Below, piece by piece: positions 17,081-25,831 of a stretch of DNA of 64,000 nt. The position numbers were made by a program, and so were the translations under genes. Source of the DNA: Elusimicrobiota bacterium (lineage in GTDB: Bacteria; Elusimicrobiota; Elusimicrobia; Elusimicrobiales; UBA9959). Under the pieces are notes generated by a model. The model did no database searches, had not been told where the DNA came from, and saw only the letters and a program-made list of their open reading frames with translations. Position 1 is the stretch's first letter, and the number at the start of each line of letters is the position of its first letter. The stretch lies in NCBI GenBank assembly GCA_003482905.1, contig DMXM01000003.1:24321-88320 (forward strand), in the 5' to 3' direction.

Positions 17081-18164
17081 ACTCGCTCTCGCCGCCGCCC
17101 TGTGCGCCTGCGCGCTGACGGCCCAGGCCAAAGTGGTGGAGGAACTGGCCGCCAGCGTCAATAACGAGCCGGTCACCATTTCGGACTACAACCGGGCCAA
17201 AGAGGCCCTGGCCGAGCAGTACGCCGCGGCCATGCCCGACTTCTTCAAGCAGCCTAACGCCGGCGAACAGCTGGCCAAGGCCGCCCTGGACAAGCTTGTG
17301 GACGAGGCCCTGCTCCGCCAGAAAGCGGAGCTGATGAAGATAAAGGTTTACGAACGCGAACTGGAGAACGGCGTGGCCGAGATCCGCAAGCGCTTCTCCC
17401 GCGCGCCCGGCGGGGAGGCCCTGTCCACCGAAAAAGCCGAGGCGGCCTTCCGCGACGAGCTTAAGAAGGAAGGCGTGACCATGGAGGAGTTCCGGGAGCG
17501 CATCCGGCGCCAGCTGATGGTGCAGAAACTGGTGCAGGACACCGTAAGGACCCGCGCCAAAATGCCCGGCGACGCCGAGACCAAAGCCTATTTCGACAAC
17601 ATCAACCGGGTACTCGGCGGCCGGGAGGCCGACATAAAAGGCCTGGACGAGGAAGCCATGCAGGACCTGCTGGCCGTGGCCGGCCGCTTCAAGGAGCTTA
17701 CCTCCGAGCGCCTGCGCCTGCGCCATGTGCTTATAAAGCTGAAGGAAGGCGCCGCCCCGGAAGAGAAAAAAGCCGCCCAGGCCAAAGCCGTGGCGCTGCG
17801 CAAAAGCCTCGACGGCGGCCTGGACTTTGACGAGGCCGTGGAAAAGAATTCCGACGACAAAGAAAGCGCCGGCCGCGCCGGCGACCTCGGCTACGTGGTA
17901 AAAGGCATGCTTCCGGCTGAAGTGGAAGCCGCAGCCTTCAAGATGCAGGTGGGCGAGAACTCCCAGCCGGTGGAAAGCAAGTTCGGCTGGCATATACTGC
18001 GCCTGGAAGAAAAACGCGCCGCCCAGAAACTCCGCTACGAGGCCGTAAAGGAAGACCTGGAGCAGGTGCTCTCCCAGAACGCCTTCGCCACCGAGCTCGG
18101 CTCTTATATAAAAGAACTCCGCAAGGACGCGAAGATCCAGATATTTATCGCCGACAAGAAATAG
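17064..18164 (+). CDS. SurA-like periplasmic peptidyl-prolyl isomerase
   Basis: A 366-residue exported chaperone/isomerase. The start is the ATG at 17064: GGAGG lies 7 nt upstream and it opens a clean signal peptide ending in TAQA-KV; longer in-frame starts upstream give no signal peptide. SurA_N region: NNEPVTISDYN to about residue 190. A single PpiC domain (RLRHVLIKL ... FGWHILRLEE) spans about 215-315. Substrates are probably outer-membrane proteins; the giant surface protein and PorV-like protein in this window would be natural clients, but that is inference. Cotranscribed with the preceding lipoprotein gene. Confidence 0.9.
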   Translation: MKTTNKLALAAALCACALTAQAKVVEELAASVNNEPVTISDYNRAKEALAEQYAAAMPDFFKQPNAGEQLAKAALDKLVDEALLRQKAELMKIKVYERELENGVAEIRKRFSRAPGGEALSTEKAEAAFRDELKKEGVTMEEFRERIRRQLMVQKLVQDTVRTRAKMPGDAETKAYFDNINRVLGGREADIKGLDEEAMQDLLAVAGRFKELTSERLRLRHVLIKLKEGAAPEEKKAAQAKAVALRKSLDGGLDFDEAVEKNSDDKESAGRAGDLGYVVKGMLPAEVEAAAFKMQVGENSQPVESKFGWHILRLEEKRAAQKLRYEAVKEDLEQVLSQNAFATELGSYIKELRKDAKIQIFIADKK

Positions 18165-18177
18165 CGGACGGCGGCTG

Positions 18178-18242
18178 AAGCCACGGAACGGTCTGAAGGC
18201 AGGAATTTAAAAAATACCCCTTCAACTTTCCGTGGCTTTTCT
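18178..18242 (+). terminator. probable terminator after the isomerase pair
   Basis: AAGCCACGGAA (18178-18188) pairs perfectly with TTCCGTGGCTT (18228-18238), followed by TTCTTT. The loop is long (39 nt). Its position between the surA-like stop and pdxA supports termination, and it argues that pdxA starts at 18271 rather than further upstream. Confidence 0.55.
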
Positions 18243-18270
18243 TTGCTTTCGCGGGAACGGTTCCACTTAT

Positions 18271-19236
18271 ATGAAGCCCCAAATACTGATAACGGCCGGA
18301 GACCCGCTGGGCGTAGGCCCGGAGATAACGGTAAAGGCGCTCAGGAGCGCGGCCGTGCGGAGGGCCTGCCGGCCTTTCGTAGCAGGGGACACGGCGGCCA
18401 TGAAGCGGGCCGGCTGGACGCCGGCGCTTTGCCCGCTGCTCCCGGTGGACGCCCCGCGGCTGGATTTCACCAGGCCCGGGCCGACCCGCGCCGGAGGCAG
18501 GGCCTCCCTTGAGGCGGTATTGCTGGCGGCCGGACTGGTCAGGGCGGGTTTTTTCTCGGCCCTGGTGACCGCCCCCGTCTCAAAGGAGGCCTGGAAAATG
18601 GCCGGGGCCCCGGCCCCGGCGCATACGGACCTGTTCAGGCTCATAGAGAAGAAAGAGCCGCTGATGCTTTTCTCGCGCGGCAGGATAAACGCGGCCCTGG
18701 TAACGGAACACCTGCCGGTAAAAGCCCTCAGCGGGAAGATAACGCTGGCGCTGGTAAAACAAAAAGCCGCCCTTTTCCGGGCGGCCCTGGAAGCGCTGGG
18801 GCTGCGGCGGCCGGCCATAACGCTTTGCGCGCTCAATCCCCACGCCGGCGACGGCGGGGTTATAGGCCTGGAGGAAATAGAAGTTCTCCGCCCGGCCGCC
18901 GCGGGCCTCAGGGCGGGCGGCATGAGGATAAGCGGCCCCCTGCCGACCGACGCCGCCTGGGCGGAGCACCTGGCGGGGAAAAGCGACGGCCTGCTGGCCC
19001 TCTACCACGACCAGGCCCTGGCCCCTCTTAAGGTCGCCCCCGGCGCGGACAGCGCCGTGCATTGGACCTGGGGCCTTTCTTTCGCGCGGACCTCCCCGGC
19101 CCACGGCACGGCTTTCGACAGGGCCTGGCGCGCGGGGGCGGACGCCGCCGGCATGAAAGCGGCCATTCTTTTCGCCGCGCACCTGGCGAAAAACAAAAGG
19201 CCAGCGCGGGGACCTGCCGCACGTTATTTTGGGTAA
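18271..19236 (+). CDS. pdxA: 4-hydroxythreonine-4-phosphate dehydrogenase
   Basis: An NAD-dependent, metal-requiring enzyme of the DXP-dependent vitamin B6 pathway. Family motifs are clear: TAGDPLGVGPEI at the N-terminus, VTAPVSKEAW, AHTDLF, EHLPVKALSG, LNPHAGDGG, YHDQALAPLK (metal-binding His and Asp) and TSPAHGTAFD. Start ATG 18271 gives 321 residues beginning MKPQILITAGDP, normal for the family; an in-frame start at 18232 would lie in the terminator arm. Convergent with the next gene, 2 nt between stops. No other B6 gene is in the window. Confidence 0.95.
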   Translation: MKPQILITAGDPLGVGPEITVKALRSAAVRRACRPFVAGDTAAMKRAGWTPALCPLLPVDAPRLDFTRPGPTRAGGRASLEAVLLAAGLVRAGFFSALVTAPVSKEAWKMAGAPAPAHTDLFRLIEKKEPLMLFSRGRINAALVTEHLPVKALSGKITLALVKQKAALFRAALEALGLRRPAITLCALNPHAGDGGVIGLEEIEVLRPAAAGLRAGGMRISGPLPTDAAWAEHLAGKSDGLLALYHDQALAPLKVAPGADSAVHWTWGLSFARTSPAHGTAFDRAWRAGADAAGMKAAILFAAHLAKNKRPARGPAARYFG

Positions 19237-19238
19237 AT

Positions 19239-20099
19239 TTACGGCACCTGCCGCAGTTTCAGGGGAACGCCTTTAGGGATAACCGCGGCCGAATAAAAAT
19301 CATGCTGGTCGCCGCCGGCGGCCATGGCCAGCGGGTCCACCCGGTAGTCCAGCCGCAGTTCCTTGCCGGTTCTCTCCACCCCGGTTATTTTAAATATCCC
19401 GTTCGGCAGTTCCGACACGGAGACCAGCACCACTACCGAGTAGCGCGAGAAATCCGGGCTGGCGAACGGGGACGCCGCCGGCGTCCCGCCGGAACCGGCC
19501 GCCAAAGCCGGACGGCACTTGCGTGAAGCGGTGAAAGCCCGCCAGGTCTCCGAGCTCTTGAAAATTTTATAATCCACCGGCGCGTTAAGCAGCGTGACGC
19601 CCTCCCGCCCGGGCTGGCGGCCCAGTTCGGGCATGGAGGCGGCGGGCCTGCGGACCTCTTTGCCGGCCACGCCCTCCACCGTTATCTTCTTGTCGAGGTC
19701 CGAATCCTTTATGGCTACGGGAGCGGGTTTGCTCTTGTCCCCGCCGCTCATCTCGCTGAGCACCGACATCAGGTCTTTGGGCGCCTCCGCCACTCCGTCG
19801 AAAGACATTTCCTTGACCAGCATTATCGCTCCGTCCGTCTTTACCGCAGACGTAGAGAGCCCCGGCCTGTAGGAGGGGATCATGGAGCCTCTGGCCACCC
19901 CGCCGTATTGCGCGGCCGCCAGGGCTTCCTGCGCCAAAGCCGACGCGCCAGGCTCTTTTTTCCCGGCCGCCTCCTGACCCGGCAGGTCCAGGCGCGCCCC
20001 GGCCAGGCTGCCGAAATAGTTCACCAGCATCAGCAGGGAGAAAACGACGATAAGCCCCGAAAAGATATAGATAAGCGTGCGCAGGAACTTGGTATCCAT
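19239..20099 (-). CDS. membrane-anchored protein with PrcB-like C-terminal domain
   Basis: Function unknown. Starting at ATG 20099 (MDTKFLRTLIYIFSGL) the protein has one N-terminal transmembrane helix and about 260 extracytoplasmic residues. The last 110 residues (WRAFTASRK ... DFSRYSVVVLV ... GIFKITGVE ... YSAAVIPKG) resemble the PrcB C-terminal domain seen in exported protease-complex proteins. A longer frame to 20165 adds 22 unlikely residues. It is divergent from the GYF-domain gene and could be functionally linked to it. Confidence 0.6.
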   Translation of the reverse strand: MDTKFLRTLIYIFSGLIVVFSLLMLVNYFGSLAGARLDLPGQEAAGKKEPGASALAQEALAAAQYGGVARGSMIPSYRPGLSTSAVKTDGAIMLVKEMSFDGVAEAPKDLMSVLSEMSGGDKSKPAPVAIKDSDLDKKITVEGVAGKEVRRPAASMPELGRQPGREGVTLLNAPVDYKIFKSSETWRAFTASRKCRPALAAGSGGTPAASPFASPDFSRYSVVVLVSVSELPNGIFKITGVERTGKELRLDYRVDPLAMAAGGDQHDFYSAAVIPKGVPLKLRQVP

Positions 20100-20181
20100 A
20101 AAGCGATTGTACAAAACTTGCGCTGTCCGTTCCGCGGAGGACGGACGGGACAACATCTCTTTCAATAGTTTTGAAACTTTT

Positions 20182-20210
20182 TTGTAACAGGGTTCGGGTA
20201 GAATTTATAT
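20182..20210 (+). promoter_or_regulatory. probable promoter of the GYF-domain gene
   Basis: TTGTAA (20182-20187) and TTATAT (20205-20210) are separated by 17 bp in an otherwise GC-rich region, giving a leader of about 60 nt. Confidence 0.45.
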
Positions 20211-20276
20211 AGATTAATAAAAGCATAATTCCTTTTTTAGTCCGGGAAGGTTCCCGGGCGCAACGGAGAGAGCGCT

Positions 20277-21971
20277 ATGAAATATTGGGCATATGTCAGT
20301 AACGAAATACTCGGCCCTTTTGAAAAAGAAAAACTCCTGGAGCTTCCGTCTTTTTCCCCGTCGCTGCTTATATGCCCGCAGACGCCGGTAGGGGAAAAGA
20401 CCGAGGACTGGAAAGAAGCCTCCGCCTACCCGGAACTGTCGGCGCTTATAGGCCCCGCGGCCGAAGGCGCGCTGAAATATTCAGCGCCCCCGGCGCCGGC
20501 CGCCCCGGCCCCCGCGAGCGAGCCCAGGCCCGAGCCCGCCCAACCCGCGGCGGCGCTTAAGCCGCTTACGGCCTCTTCCGTAGAGCCCGTAGCCCCGGCG
20601 GACCATAACATTGGCGGCGGCAACATTCAGAGCAACCGCTTGGGGAAGGCGCAAGCCGAACCCTCCCCTTCGCGGGAAGCGTCGGCGCGGACCGAGCGGC
20701 TGACCGCGGCCGGCTTCGAACCCGCTTCTGTTTCTCTGCCTGGCGGCGGGGCGGATAACACTTTCGGACAGGGGACCCCGCCCGCGGCCGGCGCCGCTCC
20801 CGGGGCTTTCGAAAGAACTGAACCGGCCTTCACGCCGGGCGCTGCGCCGGAACTTGAAAATTTTTCCAGGCCGGCTTTTTTCGCGGCCCCGGCAGAGCCC
20901 GCTCCCGCGGCGGCCGCTCCGTCAAGCGACGCCCTTGCGGCCAAGCTCGACTCCCTTGCCGGCAATGCCGTCAGCAAGCAGGACCTTTCCATGGCGCTGG
21001 ACCCGCTTCGCCTGAAACTTGACCAGATGGGCGAGGTAATTTCCTCTATAAAGAACCAGCAGTTCCAGCGCGACATAATGGATAAGCTGGCTTATCTTGA
21101 AAACTCGATCGGCGACATAAAAGCCGCCATGAAGACCGGCGCGGCCGCCGCCGTGCGCCCGCAGGCCGAGACGACAGCCTCCATAGCGCCGGCCCAGGCC
21201 AAAGAACCCAGCGGAAGGACCATTTTTACGCCCCCCCAGGCCAAAGGCGCCATAGTCGATACCGGGACCAGGAGATTCGATATCGGGTCCATTTTCAGGA
21301 AGCTGACGCGCCTTATATTAACCCTCGCCCTCCTTGCGGCGGTGGTCCTTGGCGGGATTGTCAGCCTTAAGAATCTCGGAGTCTTCGACGCCACCACGTT
21401 CATCCCCTTTCCCCTGCCCTTCGTTAAGAGCGCGCCGCCCCCCCAGCCCGCGGCCGAGCCTCAACCCGCGCCGCAGGCCCCGGTTCCCCAGCCGGAGGAA
21501 CAGGCCCGGCAGCCCAAAGCCCCTGACCTGTCCCCCGAAATAATATATTTCACCCGCACCTACAAGGCCGGACCATCGGGGCCGTCCCTGGAGGATAAGA
21601 TAGCGGAGAACTCCGCTGCGGCGGGCGGGGACTACGCCAATGTCAACTGGCAGTTAAAACCGGGACCGGAAGGAGTTTTTGAGATAGCCGGAGTGGTGCC
21701 GGCAAAGGCGGGTCCGCTGACCTTCACCTATGTCGTGGATTACGGCAAAAAGACCATCCTCCCCGGCGACGAGCGGGGGAAGGCGGCCTTCGACGCGCTG
21801 ACGGCCAGGCCTCCCGCCAGGGCACGGGCCGCGGCCAGGGCCAGGAAAGCCGCTGCCCAGCCCAGGCAAAGAGCCCAGGCAAGGAAACCGGCGGCGGCGC
21901 CAAAACAGACGGAATCTAAAGAGGACGAATATGAGTACGTCTACGAGGAGGACGACGGCACCGGCCAGTAA
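20277..21971 (+). CDS. GYF-domain-like single-pass membrane protein, function unknown
   Basis: A 564-residue protein. Residues 1-60 (YWAYVSNEILGPFEKEKLL ... DWKEASAYPELSAL) match the GYF_2/DUF4339 pattern, often a protein-protein interaction module. A long Ala/Pro-rich disordered stretch follows (about 60-220), a short coiled coil (about 225-285), a transmembrane helix (about 345-365), a second Pro-rich linker, a small folded extracytoplasmic domain (about 425-505), an Arg/Ala-rich basic stretch and a very acidic tail (DEYEYVYEEDDG). Good Shine-Dalgarno (GGAGAG) before ATG 20277. I cannot assign a role. Convergent with ddl. Confidence 0.75.
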   Translation: MKYWAYVSNEILGPFEKEKLLELPSFSPSLLICPQTPVGEKTEDWKEASAYPELSALIGPAAEGALKYSAPPAPAAPAPASEPRPEPAQPAAALKPLTASSVEPVAPADHNIGGGNIQSNRLGKAQAEPSPSREASARTERLTAAGFEPASVSLPGGGADNTFGQGTPPAAGAAPGAFERTEPAFTPGAAPELENFSRPAFFAAPAEPAPAAAAPSSDALAAKLDSLAGNAVSKQDLSMALDPLRLKLDQMGEVISSIKNQQFQRDIMDKLAYLENSIGDIKAAMKTGAAAAVRPQAETTASIAPAQAKEPSGRTIFTPPQAKGAIVDTGTRRFDIGSIFRKLTRLILTLALLAAVVLGGIVSLKNLGVFDATTFIPFPLPFVKSAPPPQPAAEPQPAPQAPVPQPEEQARQPKAPDLSPEIIYFTRTYKAGPSGPSLEDKIAENSAAAGGDYANVNWQLKPGPEGVFEIAGVVPAKAGPLTFTYVVDYGKKTILPGDERGKAAFDALTARPPARARAAARARKAAAQPRQRAQARKPAAAPKQTESKEDEYEYVYEEDDGTGQ

Positions 21972-21998
21972 GCGGACAACGCGGTCGTTCAATGCCGC

Positions 21999-23078
21999 CT
22001 ATTTTCTTGAAGTTACCAGGCGCCGGCGGGAAGCCATCGAGCGGACGGCGATATTTACCAGTTCTTTCAGCACTTTTTCCGGCTTAAGGCCGGTCTTCCC
22101 CCAAAGGCGGGGGTAAAGGCTGTGCGAGGTAAAGCCGGGCAGGGTGTTTATTTCGCAGAAATATACTTTGCGCTCGTCCTTCGGGTCAACTAAGAAATCC
22201 ACGCGGGCCATGCCTGTCCCGCCCAACGCCAGAAAGATCTTCACGGTCAGCGCCCTTATTTTCGAGGAGGCGGCGGCGGAAAGCGGCGCGGGCAGCAGAA
22301 AATCCATGCCGTCGTCGTCGAGATACTTGGCCTCGTAGTCGAAGAATTCATGCTTCCCCTTGGGAACTACCTCCCCGGTCACGCTGGCCTTGGCCCCCGC
22401 CGGGGAGCCTAATACGCCGCAGACTATTTCACGCGCGCGGTCCACTCCCTTTTCTATCAGAACGGCCGTGTCGAAACGGAACGCGGCGGCCACCGCGGGG
22501 CGCAGCCCGGCGGCGCTCTTAACCTTGGAAACCCCTACCGACGATCCCTGGGCCACCGGCTTTACAAAAAGCGGAAACCCCAGCTTCGCGGCCTCCTTAA
22601 GCAGCGGCCCCATAGCGCCGCGCTGATGCGCGCGGATCACCACATGCGGCAGTACCGGCACACCGTCCAGGGCCGCAAGCTCTTTCGAGATCACCTTGTC
22701 CATGCCCACCGCGGAGGCCGTTACGCCGCTGCCGGTGTAAGGAACGCCAAGCAGCTCGAGCAACCCCTGCAGCGCGCCGTCCTCGCCGGTAGAACCGTGA
22801 ATTATTGGAAAAAGCGCGTCAAGCCCGACGCGCCCGCCGTTCTTTTTGACGAATCCGCCGGACGCGAAGGACGGCTCGATCAGCGGCCCCGAAAGGCGGC
22901 GGCCGCCCAGCAGGTCCTTAAGCGCCACAAGTCGCCAGCCCCCTGAGCGCGGGGCATAGAGGGGCTGCGCCCTGAACCCGGCCTTCTCGAGGCCAGCGCA
23001 TACGGTTTTAGCGGACTCTATAGAAACCTCGTGCTCCGGCGATCTGCCGCCGAAAATAACGCCTATTTTTTTCTTCAT
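21999..23078 (-). CDS. ddl: D-alanine--D-alanine ligase
   Basis: An ATP-grasp enzyme joining two D-alanines for the peptidoglycan stem. MKKKIGVIFGGRSPEHEVS is the typical N-terminus; QGSSVGVSKV is the phosphate-loop region, EKGVDRAREIVCGV and the C-terminal INTLPGFTSHSLYP are diagnostic. Length 359 is normal. An AAGGAG Shine-Dalgarno lies 7 nt upstream. It follows mnmA by 26 nt on the same strand and is probably cotranscribed with it. Confidence 0.97.
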   Translation of the reverse strand: MKKKIGVIFGGRSPEHEVSIESAKTVCAGLEKAGFRAQPLYAPRSGGWRLVALKDLLGGRRLSGPLIEPSFASGGFVKKNGGRVGLDALFPIIHGSTGEDGALQGLLELLGVPYTGSGVTASAVGMDKVISKELAALDGVPVLPHVVIRAHQRGAMGPLLKEAAKLGFPLFVKPVAQGSSVGVSKVKSAAGLRPAVAAAFRFDTAVLIEKGVDRAREIVCGVLGSPAGAKASVTGEVVPKGKHEFFDYEAKYLDDDGMDFLLPAPLSAAASSKIRALTVKIFLALGGTGMARVDFLVDPKDERKVYFCEINTLPGFTSHSLYPRLWGKTGLKPEKVLKELVNIAVRSMASRRRLVTSRK

Positions 23079-23104
23079 AAAAGCTCCTTAAAATTATTCG
23101 CGCT

Positions 23105-24178
23105 TCACTGTGCCGGCTTTACGGGCCATATTATCCCCCCGCCCAGGACCCGGTCCCCGCCGTAAAAAACAGCCGACTGCCCCGGCGCCACCGCAAACTG
23201 CGGTTCCGCCAGGCGCACCAGGGCTCCGCCGCCCGCCTCGGGAATAACCAGGCATGGGGCCGGCTTGTGCCTGTAGCGTATCTGGACGGCGGACTTGAAT
23301 TCCCCCGCCGGCGGCGGAACAAGCCAGTTGATGTCGCGCATGGCGAAAACCGGACTATGCGCGGCCTCCAGCGGCCCCAGCACCACCTCGTTGGTTTCTG
23401 GCCTTATTTCGGTCACATAAAGCCTGGCCCCGCCGTAAACCCCGGTGCCGCGGCGCTGGCCCACGGTGAAATTATAAAATCCGTTATGCCTGCCTATGCG
23501 TTTACCCGAAGCGTCAAGTATATAGCCGGGCCTGGGTTTTATCCCCGCCGTCCTTTTAAGATACAGGTCGTAGTTCCCTTCCGTCACAAAACATATATCG
23601 TTGGATTCCGGAGCAGCGGCGGTGGGCAGAGAGAAGTCCGCGGCCAGGCGGCGCACCTCTTTTTTTGTCAGGCCGCCCAGCGGGAACAGCAGCCTGTCCA
23701 ACTGGGCTTTCCCCAGGCAATACAGGAAATAACTCTGGTCCTTCAGCGGATCAACGCCGCGGTAAAGGCCATACTCCCCTCTTTCTTCTTTAATTACCGC
23801 GTAATGGCCGGTGGCCAGGTAGTCCGCCCCCATGGAGCGGGCCAGGTCGAAAAGGTAGGAAAACTTCAGATGGCGGTTGCACTCCACGCAAGGGTTGGGG
23901 GTGGAGCCGGCCAGATAGCCGCTGACGAAATCGTCTATGACGGTTTTAGAAAAAAGCTCCTGGGCGCTCTTGAAGTAATGGCGTATGCCTATGGCCTGCG
24001 CCGAGGCGCGCGCCGAGGCCGCGCTGTCGGCGCCGCCGCAGCACTTTACGGCGTCCTTGCGCTCGGCGAAAAGCCGCAGGGTTACGCCCACCACCTCGTA
24101 GCCCTCTTTTTTAAGCAGGGCCGCGGTGACGGAGGAGTCGACGCCTCCCGACATGGCAACCACGACTTTTTTCTTCAT
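23105..24178 (-). CDS. mnmA: tRNA-specific 2-thiouridylase MnmA
   Basis: Thiolates U34 of Lys, Glu and Gln tRNAs using ATP. The PP-loop is MSGGVDSS at the N-terminus. The catalytic pair is the cysteine in NPCVECN (about residue 96) and the second in SNDICFV (about 198). The C-terminal segment keeps FTVGQRRGTGV. Length 357 is normal. On the minus strand TAGAAT lies 12 nt upstream of the ATG and probably serves as its -10. The terminator of the upstream operon separates it from the motor cluster. Confidence 0.97.
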   Translation of the reverse strand: MKKKVVVAMSGGVDSSVTAALLKKEGYEVVGVTLRLFAERKDAVKCCGGADSAASARASAQAIGIRHYFKSAQELFSKTVIDDFVSGYLAGSTPNPCVECNRHLKFSYLFDLARSMGADYLATGHYAVIKEERGEYGLYRGVDPLKDQSYFLYCLGKAQLDRLLFPLGGLTKKEVRRLAADFSLPTAAAPESNDICFVTEGNYDLYLKRTAGIKPRPGYILDASGKRIGRHNGFYNFTVGQRRGTGVYGGARLYVTEIRPETNEVVLGPLEAAHSPVFAMRDINWLVPPPAGEFKSAVQIRYRHKPAPCLVIPEAGGGALVRLAEPQFAVAPGQSAVFYGGDRVLGGGIIWPVKPAQ

Positions 24179-24200
24179 AGGCAGGCTACTATTCTATTAA

Positions 24201-24225
24201 AAAAGAGGGCCTAAGGCCCTCTTTT
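24201..24225 (-). terminator. terminator of the motor operon
   Basis: AAAAGAGGGCC pairs with GGCCCTCTTTT around a 3-nt loop (TAA), with a T-run in either direction. On the minus strand it lies about 30 nt after the last motor-cluster gene (stop at 24255). Confidence 0.93.
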
Positions 24226-24254
24226 CTCTGACGACGTTCAACCCCAACTGGATC

Positions 24255-25007
24255 TTACTGGCCGAAATCGAAGCCCTTGAACAGGTCTTCTTCGGCCTTA
24301 TTCGCCCCGGCGGGTGCCGCCTGCCCGGCCTGGGGGAGCGCGGCCGGTTCCGGGCCCCTGGACCCGGGCAGGGCCTGCATGCGGCCGCGGCCCTCGCCCA
24401 CCGGCTGCACTATGATCTTGCGCACGCCTTCGGCGAAGGCCAGGAAGCCGGTTTCCATGTTATAGTAAAGCCTGAAAGGGGATTCCTTCTGCTGCGGCTC
24501 ATAAGCCTTGCCCAGGTTCATCTTCTGCTGGTCCCAGCCCGGGTTGTACACCAGCTTGCCGCGCACGTCCACTTCTTTGTCCACCACTGGCAGGGAGAAA
24601 TGTATCTTGTAGAGCCCCATCGTGTCGCTTATGCCCGGCGCGAAGGAAAGGTTGATAACGGCGCCCGCGCTCTCCTCGACTCCGGCGTACTCGTCGGTAC
24701 CGCCTCCCGCGCTGGTCTTGGATTTGCCGGCCTCGGGCTGTATCTTTATGGTGACCCCTTCTATGGGGTTGCCCTGGTAGTCGGTTATTATCCCCTGTAT
24801 ATTGCCGTCCAGGAACATCCCCATTTTTGTGGTGGAGAAGAACAGGAAATCCCTTTTTCCGGTGACCTTCTTGGTAAGCGACAGGTCGCCGACCCGCTGG
24901 TCGGTGAAGTCCACCACTTTCAGGCTCTTGAACCCGCCGCAGCCGGCGAAAGCCGTCGCCAGCGTAAAAAGCAGGGCCGATCTTAAACCGATCTTTATTT
25001 TTTTCAT
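24255..25007 (-). CDS. lipoprotein, last gene of the motor cluster
   Basis: An exported lipoprotein of unknown function, 250 residues from ATG 25007 (a GTG three codons upstream is also possible). Signal peptide MKKIKIGLRSALLFTLATAFAGC ends in the lipobox AFAGC. Residues about 70-170 look like a beta-rich carboxypeptidase-regulatory/Ig-like fold (GIITDYQGNPIEGVTIKI). The tail is Ala/Pro/Gly rich. It sits right after motB (23 nt), the position of fliL in many flagellar operons, but it is not FliL-like. It may link the stator to the outer membrane or cell wall; that is inference. Confidence 0.75.
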   Translation of the reverse strand: MKKIKIGLRSALLFTLATAFAGCGGFKSLKVVDFTDQRVGDLSLTKKVTGKRDFLFFSTTKMGMFLDGNIQGIITDYQGNPIEGVTIKIQPEAGKSKTSAGGGTDEYAGVEESAGAVINLSFAPGISDTMGLYKIHFSLPVVDKEVDVRGKLVYNPGWDQQKMNLGKAYEPQQKESPFRLYYNMETGFLAFAEGVRKIIVQPVGEGRGRMQALPGSRGPEPAALPQAGQAAPAGANKAEEDLFKGFDFGQ

Positions 25008-25030
25008 GTATTTCACCGTTGTCCGGGCCC

Positions 25031-25828
25031 TTACAGGCCTTCTTCCTCGGGGGCGGCTTCAGCCGGCTGCTCACCGGCAGGAGCGGTTTCAAAAGCCTGG
25101 TCCTGGACCGGGACGCCTTCGGGAGACGCCGGCTCCATAGTAGCGTCGGGGGCCGGGGGAGGCGGAACGGCGTTGGCGGCCGCGGCCGGCGGGCCGGTTA
25201 CGGGAGCTTCCGGGTAAGGGTTGTTCTTTATGAAGAAGACCACCCTGCGGTTCTTCTTCCTGTTCAGTTCGCTGTCGTTGGGCACTATGGGGTGATTCTC
25301 GCCGTAGCCTACGGCGGCCAGGTGCTTGGGATTAAAATTGGAGCCCAGCAGGTACTTGACCACGCTGGTGGCGCGCGCCGAGGAGAGTTCCCAGTTGGAG
25401 GCGTACTGCCTGGTGGCTATGGGGACATTGTCGGTATGTCCCTCCACTATGATATCGTGCCTCTCGGAAAGTTTGCGGAGCACCGGGGCCAGCTTGGCCA
25501 TCTGCACCTGCATCTGGTCGGTCAGGTCGGCCTTGCCGCTCTCGAAAAAAGCGATCTGGCTCTGCTCTTCTAGGGTAATGCGCATGCCCTCCTTATCCAT
25601 GGCCACCTGCCCGGCCATCTTGCCCTCTTTTATCATCTCCTGCACGTCGGCCTGGGCCTTCTGCATATCCTTGTTGAGGGCGGCGCTGAGGGCGTAGAGG
25701 ATGACGAAAAAGCAGACCAGTTCCGTCATCAGGTCGGCGTAATTGACCATCCACGGCGGCGCCGGGTGGCCTATCTGGGCCACCCTGGAGTCATCCTCCG
25801 GGATCATCCCTCTGACTTTTAAAGCCAT
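25031..25828 (-). CDS. motB: MotB-like stator protein
   Basis: The peptidoglycan-anchored stator subunit. One transmembrane helix follows a short N-terminal tail and contains the proton/ion-carrying aspartate at residue 32 (NYADLMTELVCFFVILYAL), the same position as in E. coli MotB. A plug-like amphipathic segment follows, then an OmpA/MotB peptidoglycan-binding domain (about 115-225: VEGHTDNVPI, SSARATSVVKYL, GYGENHP, NRRVVFFI). The last 60 residues are Pro/Ala/Glu rich, unlike typical MotB. The start lies 3 nt after the motA stop. Confidence 0.92.
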   Translation of the reverse strand: MALKVRGMIPEDDSRVAQIGHPAPPWMVNYADLMTELVCFFVILYALSAALNKDMQKAQADVQEMIKEGKMAGQVAMDKEGMRITLEEQSQIAFFESGKADLTDQMQVQMAKLAPVLRKLSERHDIIVEGHTDNVPIATRQYASNWELSSARATSVVKYLLGSNFNPKHLAAVGYGENHPIVPNDSELNRKKNRRVVFFIKNNPYPEAPVTGPPAAAANAVPPPPAPDATMEPASPEGVPVQDQAFETAPAGEQPAEAAPEEEGL

Positions 25829-25831
25829 AGA

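Noticed and set aside
24255..25007. FliL identity for the gene after motB
   Set aside because: It has a lipobox and a beta-rich exported domain, whereas FliL has an N-terminal membrane helix and a different domain; only the position matches.
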